Assembly (NCBI RefSeq): GCF_051020975.1 | Contig: NW_027478162.1 | Location: 3,222,501-3,286,500, forward strand | Origin: Osmia lignaria lignaria | Lineage: Eukaryota > Arthropoda > Insecta > Hymenoptera > Megachilidae | Reading direction: 5' to 3' | DNA length: 64,000 nt | Shown: positions 24,159 to 35,743 of the stretch, one piece after another | Layout: every line of letters starts with the position of its first letter | Numbering within the stretch: the stretch's first letter is position 1 | Notes under the pieces: generated by a model | The model's database searches: none | What the model saw: the letters and a program-made list of their open reading frames with translations, nothing else | Told to the model about the DNA's origin: nothing | Program-made: the position numbers and the translations under genes

Positions 24159-27100
24159 TTGCAGATTTATCTCAAGGGAAGGGTCCTGACGGACATATTT
24201 CGAGATATTTCTTCTTCTTGTTGTTCTTCTTCTGCACAGCTAAACTGGAAGTGGCATTTCCAGCTCGCAATAGTGCAGAGTTATCCCAAAGAAAGGGGCC
24301 ACGGTGTTTCTGTATCTCTATTATGTTCGTGCGGCTTCGGAACTTTTAAATATCTCGATATATCTCGAGAACTACGCGTCTGATCAAAAAATATCATAGA
24401 ACATAAAAAGTAGGAAACTCAATTCTCTACAAAAAAGGTCTCTTAACATTTTGCAATAGCTCGCTTCGTTTCCGAGATATTTGCAGATTTATCTCAAGGG
24501 AAGGGGCCTGACGGACATATTTCGAGATATTTCTTCTTCTTGTTGTTCTTCTTCTGCACAGCTAAGCTGGAAGTGGCATTTACAGCTCGCAATAGTGCAT
24601 AGTTATCTGAAAGAAAGGGGCCACGGTGTTTCTGTATCTCTATTATGTTGATGCGGATTCGGAACTTTTAAATATCTTGATATATCTCGAGAACTACGCA
24701 TCTGATCAAAAAATATCATACAAGATAAAAAGTAGGAAACTTAATTCTCTACAAAAAAGGTTTCTTAACATTTTCCCATAGCTGGCATCGTTTCCGAGAT
24801 ATTTGCAGATTTATCTCAAGGGAAGGGGCCTGACGGACATATTCCGAGATATTTCTTCTTCTTGTTGTTCCTCTTCTGCACAGCTAAGCTGGAAGTGGCA
24901 TTTGCAGCTCGCAATAGTGCAGAGTTATCTCAAAGAAAGAGGCCACGGTGTTTCTGCACCTCTATTATGTTGGTGCAGCTTCGGAACTTTTAAATATCTT
25001 GATATATCTCGAGAACTACGCATCTGATCAAAAAATATCATAGAACATAAAAAGTAGGAAACTTAATTGTCTACAAATAAGGTCTCTTAACATTTTGGCA
25101 TAGCTCGCTTCTTTCCGAGATACTTGCCGATTTATCTCAAGGGAAGGGGCCTGACGGACATATTTCGAGATATTTCTTCCTCTTGTTGTTCTTCTTCTGC
25201 ACAGCTAAGCTGGAAGTGGCATTTGCAGCTCGCAATAGTGCAGAGTTATCTCAAAGAGAGGGGCCACGGTGTTTCTGTATCTCTATTATGTTGGTGCGGC
25301 TTCGGAACTTTTAAATATCTTGATATATCTCGAGAACTACGAATCTGGTCAGAAAATATCATAGAAGATAAAAAGTAGGAAACTTAATTCTCTACAAAAA
25401 AGGTCTCTTAACATTTTGCCATAGCTCGCTTCGTTTCCGAGATATTTGCAGATTTATCTCGAGGGAAGGGGCCTGACGGACATATTTCGAGATATTTCTT
25501 CTTCTTGTTGTTCTTCTTCTGCACAGCTAAGCTGGAAGTGGCATTTGCAGCTCGCAATAGTGCATAGTTATCTGAAAGAAAGGGGCCACGGTGTTTCTGT
25601 ATCTCTATTATGTTGGTGCGGCTTCGGAACTTTTAAATATCTCAATATATCTCGAAAACTACGCTTCTGATCAAAAAATATCATAGAACATAAATTGTAG
25701 GAAACATAATTCATTACAAAAAAGGTCTCTCAACATTTTGCCATAGCTCGCTTCGTTTCCGAGATATTTGCAGATTCAGCTCAAAGGAACTGGCCTGACG
25801 GACATATTTCGAGATATTTCTTCTTCTTGTTGTTCTTCCTCTGCACAGCTAAGCTGGAAGTGGCATTTGCAGCTCGCAAAAGTGCAGAGTTATCTCAAAG
25901 AAAGGGGCCACGGTGTTTCTGAATCTCTATTATGTTGGTGCGGCTTCGGAACTTTTAAATATCTTGATATATCTCGAGAACTACGCATCTGATCAAAAAA
26001 TATCATAGAACATAAAAAGTAGGCAACTTAATTCTCTACAAAAAAGGTCTCTTATCATTTTGCCATAGCTCTCTTCGTTTCCGAGATATTTGCAGATTTA
26101 TCTCAAGGGAAGGGGCCTGACGGACATATTTCGAGATATTTCTTCTTCTTGTTGTTCTTCTTCTGCACAGCTAAGCTGGAAGTGGCATTTGCAGCTCGCA
26201 ATAGTGCAGAGTTATCTCAAAGAAACGGGCCACGGTGTTTCTGTATCTCTATTATGTTGGTGCGGCTTCTTAACTTTTAAATATCCTGATATATCTCGAG
26301 AACTACGCATCTGATCAAAAAATATCATAGAACATAAAAAGTAGGAAACTCAATTCTCTACAAAAAAGGTCTCTTAACATTTTGCAATAGCTCGCTTCGT
26401 TTCCGAGATATTTGCAGATTTATCTCAAGGGAAGGGGCCTGACGGACATATTTCGAGATATTTCTTCTTCTTGTTGTTCTTCTTCTGCACAGCTAAGCTG
26501 GAAGTGGCATTTGCAGCTCGCAATAGTGCAGAGTTATCTCAAAGAAAGGGGCCACGGTGTTTCTGTATCTCTATTATGTTGGTGCGGCTTCGGAACTTTT
26601 AAATATCTCGATATATCTCGAAAACTACGCTTCTGATCAAAAAATATCATAGAACATAAAAAGTAGGAAACTTAATTCTCTACAAAAAAGTCTGTTAACA
26701 TTTTGCCATAGCTCGCTTCGTTTCCGAGATATTTGCAGATTTATCTCAAGGGAAGGGGCCTAACGGACATATTTCGAGATATTTCTTCTTCTTGTTGTTC
26801 TTCTTCTGCACAGCTAAACCGGAAGTGGCATTTCCAGCTCGCAATAGTGCAGAGTTATCTCAAAGAGAGGGGCCACGGTGTTTCTGTATCTCTATTATGT
26901 TGGTGCGGCTTCGGAACTTTTAAATATCTTGATATATCTCGAGAACTACGCATCTGATCAAGAAATATCATAGAACATAAATTGTAGGAAACATAATTGT
27001 CTACAAAAAAGGTCTCTTAACATTTTGCCATAGCTCGCTTCGTTTCCGAGATACTTGCCGATTTATCTCAAGGGAAGGGGCCTGACGGACATATTTCGAG

Positions 27101-27376
27101 ATATTTCTTCTTCTTGTTGTTCTTCTTCTGCACAGCTAAGCTGGAAGTGGCATTTACAGCTCGCAATAGTGCAGAGTTATCTCAAAGAAAGGGGCCACGG
27201 TGTTTCTGTATCTCTATTATGTTGGTGCGGCTTCGGAACTTTTAAATATCTTGATATATCTCGAGAACTACGCATCTGATCAAAAAATAGCATAGAAGAT
27301 AAGAAGTAGGAAACTTAATTCTCTACAAAAAAGGTCTCTTAACATTTTCCCATAGCTGGCATCGTTTCCGAGATAT
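24159..27376 (+). repeat. Ten-monomer higher-order repeat, copy 3, with a foreign patch
   Basis: Matches copy 2 at an offset of 3218 bp except for about 120 bp at the position 1/2 boundary (roughly 24365-24490). There GAGAACTACGCGTCTG, AAAAAGTAGG, AACTCAATTC, CATTTTGCAATAG and GCAGATTTATC replace the copy-2 bases. The same set of bases occurs at the end of units 16114, 27377 and 31561, so a local donor exists. Confidence 0.93.
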
Positions 27377-29307
27377 TTGCAGATTTATCTCAAGGGAAGG
27401 GTCCTGACGGACATATTTCGAGATATTTCTTCTTCTTGTTGTTCTTCTTCTGCACAGCTAAACTGGAAGTGGCATTTCCAGCTCGCAATAGTGCAGAGTT
27501 ATCCCAAAGAAAGGGGCCACGGTGTTTCTGTATCTCTATTATGTTCGTGCGGCTTCGGAACTTTTAAATATCTCGATATATCTCGAGAACTACGCGTCTG
27601 ATCAAAAAATATCATAGAACATAAAAAGTAGGAAACTCAATTCTCTACAAAAAAGGTCGCTTAACATTTTGCAATAGCTCGCTTCGTTTCCGAGATATTT
27701 GCAGATTTATCTCAAGGGAAGGGGCCTGACGGACATATTTCGAGATATTTCTTCTTCTTGTTGTTCTTCTTCTGCACAGCTAAGCTGGAAGTGGCATTTG
27801 CGGCTCGCACTAGTGCAGAGTTATCTCAAAGAAAGGGGCCACGGTGTTTCTGTATCTCTATTATGTTGGTGCGGCTTCGGAACTTTTAAATATCTTGATA
27901 TATCTCGAGAACTACGCCTCTGATCGAAAAATATCATAGAGCATAAAAAGTAGGAAACTTAATTCTCTACAAAAAAGGTCTCTTAACATTTTGCCATAGC
28001 TCGCTTCGTTTCCGAGATATTTGCAGATTTATCTCAAGGGAAGGGGCCGACGGACATATTTCGAGATATTTCTTCTTCTTGTTGTTCTTCTTCTGCACAG
28101 CTAAGCTGGAAGTGGCATTTGCAGCTCGCAATAGTGCAGAGTTATCTCAAAGAAAGGGGCCACGGTGTTTCTGTACCTCTATTATGTTGGTGCAGCTTCG
28201 GAGCTTTTAAATATCTTGATATATCTCGAGAACTACGCATCTGATCAAAAAATATCATAGAACATAAAAAGTAGGAAACTTAATTCGCTACAAAAAAGGT
28301 CTCTTAACGTTTTGCAATAGCTCGCTTCGTTTCCGAGATATTTGCAGATTTATCTCAAGGGAAGGGGCCTGACGGACATACTTCCAGATATTTCTTCTTC
28401 TTATTGTTCTTCTTCTGCACAGCTAAGCTGGAAGTGGCATTTGCAGCTCGCAATAGTGCAGAGTTATCTCAAAGAAAGGGGCCACGGTGTTTCTGTATCT
28501 CTATTATGTTGTTGCGGCTTCGGAACTTTTAAATATCTTGATATATCTCGAGAACTACGCATCTGATCAAAAAATATCATAGAACATAAAAAGTAGGAAA
28601 CTTAATTCTCTACAAAAAAGGTCTCTTAACGTTTTGCAATAGCTCGCTTCGTTTCCGAGATATTTGCAGATTTATCCCAAGGGAAGGGGCCTGACGGACA
28701 TATTTCGAGATATTTCTTCTTCTTGTTGTTCTTCTTCTGCACAGCTAAGCTGGAAGTGGCATTTGCCGCGCGCAATAGTGCAGAGTTATCTCAAAGAAAG
28801 GGGCCACGGTGTTTCTGTATCTCTATTATGTTGTTGCGGCTTCGGAACTTTTAAATATCTCGATATATCTCGAAAACTACGCTTCTGATCAAAAAATATC
28901 AGAGAACGTAAATTGTAGGAAACATAATTCTCTACAAAAAAGGTCTCTTAACATTTTGCCATAGCTCGCTTGGTTTCCGAGATATTTGCAGATTTATCTC
29001 AAGGGAAGGGGCCTGACGGACATATTTCGAGATATTTCTTCTTCTTGTTGTTCTTCTTCTGCACAGCTAAGCTGGAAGTGGCATTTGCAGCTCGCAGTAG
29101 TGCAGAGTTATCTCAAAGAAAGGGGCCACGGTGTTTCTGTATCTCTATTATGTTGGTGCGGCTTCGGAACTTTTAAATATCTTGATATATCTCGAGAACT
29201 ACGCATCTGATCAAAAAATAGCATAGAAGATAAGAAGTAGGAAACTTAATTCTCTACAAAAAAGGTCTCTTAACATTTTCCCATAGCTGGCATCGTTTCC
29301 GAGATAT
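27377..29307 (+). repeat. Broken fourth copy of the ten-monomer repeat with replaced interior
   Basis: Position 1 (27377) matches copy 3, including the patch, but the next units (27699, 28021, 28342, 28664, 28986) are not positions 2-6. They carry CACTAGTG, a frameshifting GGGGCCGACGG, CATACTTCCAGATA, TTATCCCAAGGG with TTGCCGCGCGC, and CGCTTGGTTTCC with CGCAGTAGTG. At about 29219 the sequence returns to the position-10 tail (AAATAGCATAGAAGATAAG) and a new copy begins. Positions 2-9 and the first part of 10 have been exchanged for unrelated monomers of the same array, in register. Confidence 0.88.
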
Positions 29308-32203
29308 TTGCAGATTTATCTCAAGGGAAGGGTCCTGACGGACATATTTCGAGATATTTCTTCTTCTTGTTGTTCTTCTTCTGCACAGCTAAACTGGAAG
29401 TGGCATTTCCAGCTCGCAATAGTGCAGAGTTATCCCAAAGAAAGGGGCCACGGTGTTTCTGTATCTCTATTATGTTCGTGCGGCTTCGGAACTTTTAAAT
29501 ATCTCGATATATCTCGAAAACTACGCTTCTGATCAAAAAATATCATAGAACATAAATTGTAGGAAACATAATTCTCTACAAAAAAGGTCTCTTAACAGTT
29601 TGCCATAGCTCGCTTCGTTTCCGAGATATTTGCAGATATATCTCAAGGGAAGGGGCCTGACGGACATATTTCGAGATATTTCTTCTTCTTGTTGTTCTTC
29701 TTCTGCACAGCTAAGCTGGAAGTGGCATTTACAGCTCGCAATAGTGCATAGTTATCTGAAAGAAAGGGGCCACGGTGTTTCTGTATCTCTATTATGTTGA
29801 TGCGGATTCGGAACTTTTAAATATCTTGATATATCTCGAGAACTACGCATCTGATCAAAAAATATCATACAAGATAAAAAGTAGGAAACTTAATTCTCTA
29901 CAAAAAAGGTTTCTTAACATTTTCCCATAGCTGGCATCGTTTCCGAGATATTTGCAGATTTCTCTCAAGGGAAGGGGCCTGACGGACATATTCCGAGATA
30001 TTTCTTCTTCTTGTTGTTCCTCTTCTGCACAGCTAAGCTGGAAGTGGCATTTGCAGCTCGCAATAGTGCAGAGTTATCTCAAAGAAAGAGGCCACGGTGT
30101 TTCTGCACCTCTATTATGTTGGTGCAGCTTCGGAACTTTTAAATATCTTGATATATCTCGAGAACTACGCATCTGATCAAAAAATATCATAGAACATAAA
30201 AAGTAGGAAACTTAATTGTCTACAAATAAGGTCTCTTAACATTTTGGCATAGCTCGCTTCTTTCCGAGATACTTGCCGATTTATCTCAAGGGAAGGGGCC
30301 TGACGGACATATTTCGAGATATTTCTTCCTCTTGTTGTTCTTCTTCTGCACAGCTAAGCTGGAAGTGGCATTTGCAGCTCGCAATAGTGCAGAGTTATCT
30401 CAAAGAGAGGGGCCACGGTGTTTCTGTATCTCTATTATGTTGGTGCGGCTTCGGAACTTTTAAATATCTTGATATATCTCGAGAACTACGAATCTGGTCA
30501 GAAAATATCATAGAAGATAAAAAGTAGGAAACTTAATTCTCTACAAAAAAGGTCTCTTAACATTTTGCCATAGCTCGCTTCGTTTCCGAGATATTTGCAG
30601 ATTTATCTCGAGGGAAGGGGCCTGACGGACATATTTCGAGATATTTCTTCTTCTTGTTGTTCTTCTTCTGCACAGCTAAGCTGGAAGTGGCATTTGCAGC
30701 TCGCAATAGTGCATAGTTATCTGAAAGAAAGGGGCCACGGTGTTTCTGTATCTCTATTATGTTGGTGCGGCTTCGGAACTTTTAAATATCTCAATATATC
30801 TCGAAAACTACGCTTCTGATCAAAAAATATCATAGAACATAAATTGTAGGAAACATAATTCATTACAAAAAAGGTCTCTCAACATTTTGCCATAGCTCGC
30901 TTCGTTTCCGAGATATTTGCAGATTCAGCTCAAAGGAACTGGCCTGACGGACATATTTCGAGATATTTCTTCTTCTTGTTGTTCTTCCTCTGCACAGCTA
31001 AGCTGGAAGTGGCATTTGCAGCTCGCAAAAGTGCAGAGTTATCTCAAAGAAAGGGGCCACGGTGTTTCTGAATCTCTATTATGTTGGTGCGGCTTCGGAA
31101 CTTTTAAATATCTTGATATATCTCGAGAACTACGCATCTGATCAAAAAATATCATAGAACATAAAAAGTAGGCAACTTAATTCTCTACAAAAAAGGTCTC
31201 TTATCATTTTGCCATAGCTCTCTTCGTTTCCGAGATATTTGCAGATTTATCTCAAGGGAAGGGGCCTGACGGACATATTTCGAGATATTTCTTCTTCTTG
31301 TTGTTCTTCTTCTGCACAGCTAAGCTGGAAGTGGCATTTGCAGCTCGCAATAGTGCAGAGTTATCTCAAAGAAACGGGCCACGGTGTTTCTGTATCTCTA
31401 TTATGTTGGTGCGGCTTCTTAACTTTTAAATATCCTGATATATCTCGAGAACTACGCATCTGATCAAAAAATATCATAGAACATAAAAAGTAGGAAACTC
31501 AATTCTCTACAAAAAAGGTCTCTTAACATTTTGCAATAGCTCGCTTCGTTTCCGAGATATTTGCAGATTTATCTCAAGGGAAGGGGCCTGACGGACATAT
31601 TTCGAGATATTTCTTCTTCTTGTTGTTCTTCTTCTGCACAGCTAAGCTGGAAGTGGCATTTGCAGCTCGCAATAGTGCAGAATTATCTCAAAGAAAGGGG
31701 CCACGGTGTTTCTGTATCTCTATTATGTTGGTGCGGCTTCGGAACTTTTAAATATCTTGATATATCTCGAGAACTACGCGTCTGATCAAAAAATATCATA
31801 GAACATAAAAAGTAGGAAACTCAATTCTCTACAAAAAAGGTCTCTTAACATTTTGCAATAGCTCGCTTCGTTTCCGAGATATTTGCAGATTTATCTCAAG
31901 GGAAGGGGCCTGACGGACATATTTCGAGATATTTCTTCTTCTTGTTGTTCTTCTTCTGCACAGCTAAGCTGGAAGTGGCATTTGCGGCTCGCACTAGTGC
32001 AGAGTTATCTCAAAGAAAGGGGCCACGGTGTTTCTGTATCTCTATTATGTTGGTGCGGCTTCGGAACTTTTAAATATCTCGATATATCTCGAAAACTACG
32101 CTTCTGATCAAAAAATATCATAGAACATAAAAAGTAGGAAACTTAATTCTCTACAAAAAAGTCTGTTAACATTTTGCCATAGCTCGCTTCGTTTCCGAGA
32201 TAT
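29308..32203 (+). repeat. Fifth copy of the ten-monomer repeat, positions 1-8 plus one inserted monomer
   Basis: Positions 1-8 occur at 29308, 29630, 29952, 30273, 30595, 30917, 31239 and 31561 with the expected markers. Position 1/2 lacks the copy-3 patch, so this copy resembles copies 1 and 2 there. Private changes are TTTCTCTCAAGG near 29960 and GCAGAATTATC near 31680. Unit 31561 ends in GAGAACTACGCGTCTG and is followed by an extra CACTAGTG unit (31883). The series resumes with the front of position 9 at 32204 and then leaves the pattern. Confidence 0.88.
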
Positions 32204-35200
32204 TTGCAGATTTATCTCAAGGGAAGGGGCCTAACGGACATATTTCGAGATATTTCTTCTTCTTGTTGTTCTTCTTCTGCACAGCTAAACTGGAAGTGGC
32301 ATTTCCAGCTCGCAATCGTGCAGAGTAATCTCAAAGAAAGGGGCCACGGTGTTTCTGTATCTCTATTATGTTGGTGCGGCTTCGGAACTTTTAAATATCT
32401 TGATATATCTCGAGAACTACGCCTCTGATCGAAAAATATCATAGAGCATAAAAAGTAGGAAACTTAATTCTCTACAAAAAAGGTCTCTTAACATTTTGCC
32501 ATAGCTCGCTTCGTTTCCGAGATATTTGCAGATTTATCTCAAGGGAAGGGGCCGACGGACATATTTCGAGATATTTCTTCTTCTTGTTGTTCTTCTTCTG
32601 CACAGCTAAGCTGGAAGTGGCATTTGCAGCTCGCAATAGTGCAGAGTTATCTCAAAGAAAGGGGCCACGGTGTTTCTGTACCTCTATTATGTTGGTGCAG
32701 CTTCGGAGCTTTTAAATATCTTGATATATCTCGAGAACTACGCATCTGATCAAAAAATATCATAGAACATAAAAAGTAGGAAACTTAATTCGCTACAAAA
32801 AAGGTCTCTTAACGTTTTGCAATAGCTCGCTTCGTTTCCGAGATATTTGCAGATTTATCTCAAGGGAAGGGGCCTGACGGACATACTTCCAGATATTTCT
32901 TCTTCTTGTTGTTCTTCTTCTGCACAGCTAAGCTGGAAGTGGCATTTGCAGCTCGCAATAGTGCAGAGTTATCTCAAAGAAAGGGGCCACGGTGTTTCTG
33001 TATCTCTATTATGTTGTTGCGGCTTCGGAACTTTTAAATATCTTGATATATCTCGAGAACTACGCATCTGATCAAAAAATATCATAGAACATAAAAAGTA
33101 GGAAACTTAATTCTCTACAAAAAAGGTCTCTTAACGTTTTGCAATAGCTCGCTTCGTTTCCGAGATATTTGCAGATTTATCCCAAGGGAAGGGGCCTGAC
33201 GGACATATTTCGAGATATTTCTTCTTCTTGTTGTTCTTCTTCTGCACAGCTAAGCTGGAAGTGGCATTTGCCGCGCGCAATAGTGCAGAGTTATCTCAAA
33301 GAAAGGGGCCACGGTGTTTCTGTATCTCTATTATGTTGGTGCGGCTTCGGAACTTTTAAATATCTCGATATATCTCGAAAACTACGCTTCTGATCAAAAA
33401 ATATCAGAGAACGTAAATTGTAGGAAACATAATTCTCTACAAAAAAGGTCTCTTAACATTTTGCCATAGCTCGCTTGGTTTCCGAGATATTTGCAGATTT
33501 ATCTCAAGGGAAGGGGCCTGACGGACATATTTCGAGATATTTCTTCTTCTTGTTGTTCTTCTTCTGCACAGCTAAGCTGGAAGTGGCATTTGCAGCTCGC
33601 AGTAGTGCAGAGTTATCTCAAAGAAAGGGGCCACGGTGTTTCTGTATCTCTATTATGTTGGTGCGGCTTCGGAACTTTTAAATATCTTGATATATCTCGA
33701 GAACTACGCATCTGATCAAAAAATATCATAGATCATAAAAAGTAGGAAACTTAATTCTCTACAAAAAAGGTCTCTTAACATTTTGCCATAGCTCGCTTCG
33801 TTTCCGAGATATTTGCAGATTTATCCCAAGGGAAGGGGCCAGACGGACATATTTCGAGATATTTCTTCTTCTTGTTGTTCTTCTTCTGCACAGCTAAGCT
33901 GGAAGTGGCATTTGCCGCGCGCAATAGTGCAGAGTTATCTCAAAGAAAGGGGCCACGGTGTTTCTGTATCTCTATTATGTTGGTGCGGCTTCGGAACTTT
34001 TAAATATCTTGATATATCTCGAGAACTACGCATCTGTTCAAAAAATATCATAGAACATAAAAAGTAGGAACCCTAATTTTCTACAAAAAAGGTCTCTTAA
34101 CATTTTGCCGTAGCTCGCTTCGTTTCCGAGATATTTGCAGATTTATCTCAAGGGAAGGGGCCTGACGGACATATTTCCAGATATTTCTTCTTCTTGTTGT
34201 TCTTCTTCTGCACAGCTAAGCTGGAAGTGGCATTTGCAGCTCGCAATAGTGCAGAGTTATCTCAAAGAAAGGGGCCACGGTGTTTCTGTATCTCTATTAT
34301 GTTGTTGCGGCTTCGGAACTTTTAAATATCTTGATATATCTCGAGAACTACGCATCTGATCAAAAAATATCATAGAACATAAAAAGTAGGAAACTTAATT
34401 CTCTACAAAAAAGGTCTCTTAACGTTTTGCAATAGCTCGCTTCGTTTCCGAGATATTTGCAGATTTATCTCAAGGGAAGGGGCCTGACGGACATATTTCG
34501 AGATATTTCTTCTTCTTGTTGTTCTTCTTCTGCACAGCTAAGCTGGAAGTGGCATTTGCAGCTCGCAATAGTGCAGAGTTATCTCAAAGAAAGGGGCCAC
34601 GGTGTTTCTGTATCTCTATTATGTTGGTGCGGCTTCGGAACTTTTAAATATCTTGATATATCTCGAGAACTACGCCTCTGATCGAAAAATATCATAGAGC
34701 ATAAAAAGTAGGAAACTTAATTCTCTACAAAAAAGGTCTCTTAACATTTTGCCATAGCTCGCTTCGTTTCCGAGATATTTGCAGATTTATCTCAAGGGAA
34801 GGGGCCGACGGACATATTTCGAGATATTTCTTCTTCTTGTTGTTCTTCTTCTGCACAGCTAAGCTGGAAGTGGCATTTGCAGCTCGCAATAGTGCAGAGT
34901 TATCTCAAAGAAAGGGGCCACGGTGTTTCTGTATCTCTATTATGTTGGTGCGGCTTCGGAACTTTTAAATATCTCGATATATCTCGAAAACTACGCATCT
35001 GATCAAAAAATATCATAGAACATAAAAAGTAGGAAACTTAATTCTCTATAAAAAAGGTCTCTTAACATTTTGCCATAGCTCTCTTCGTTTCCGAGATATT
35101 TGCAGATTTATCTCAAGGGAAGGGGCCTGACGGACATATTTCGAGATATTTCTTCTTCTTGTTGTTCTTCTTCTGCACAGCTAAGCTGGAAGTAGCATTT

Positions 35201-35743
35201 ACAGCTCGCAATAGTGCAGAGTTATCTCAAAGAAAGGGGCCACGGTGTTTCTGTATCTCTATTTTGTTGGTGCGGCTTCGGAACTTTTAAATATCTCGAT
35301 ATATCTCGAAAACCACGCTTCTGATCAAAAAATATCATAGAACATAAATTGTAGGATACATAATTCTCTACAAAAAAGGTCTCTTAACATTTTGCCATAG
35401 CTCGCTTCGTTTCCGAGATATTTGCAGATATATCTCAAGGGAAGGGGCCTGACGGACATATTTCGAGATATTTCTTCTTCTTGTTGTTCTTCTTCTGCAC
35501 AGCTAAGCTGGAAGTGGCATTTGCAGCTCGCAATAGTGCAGAGTTATCTCAAAGAAAGGGGCCACGGTGTTTCTGTATCTCTATTATGTTGGTGCGGCTT
35601 CGGAACTTTTAAATATCTTGATATATCTCGAGAACTACGCATCTGATCAAAAAATATCATAGAACATAAAAAGTAGGAAACTTAATTCTCTATAAAAAAG
35701 GTCTCTTAACATTTTGCCATAGCTCTCTTCGTTTCCGAGATAT
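32204..35743 (+). repeat. Mixed zone containing a second copy of the block that broke copy 4
   Basis: Eleven units. The interval from about 32334 to 33724 matches about 27830-29219: GCCTCTGATCG, ATAGAGCATAAAAAG, GGGGCCGACGG, CATACTTCCAGATA, TTATCCCAAGGG and CGCTTGGTTTCC recur in order. Small differences exist, such as TTATTGTTC (near 28400) versus TTGTTGTTC. Unit 33813 (GGGCCAGACGG) and unit 34135 repeat parts of the same series, and unit 34779 again has the 1-bp loss GGGGCCGACGG. Unit 35100 has an ATTTTGTTGG change (near 35265). Confidence 0.82.
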
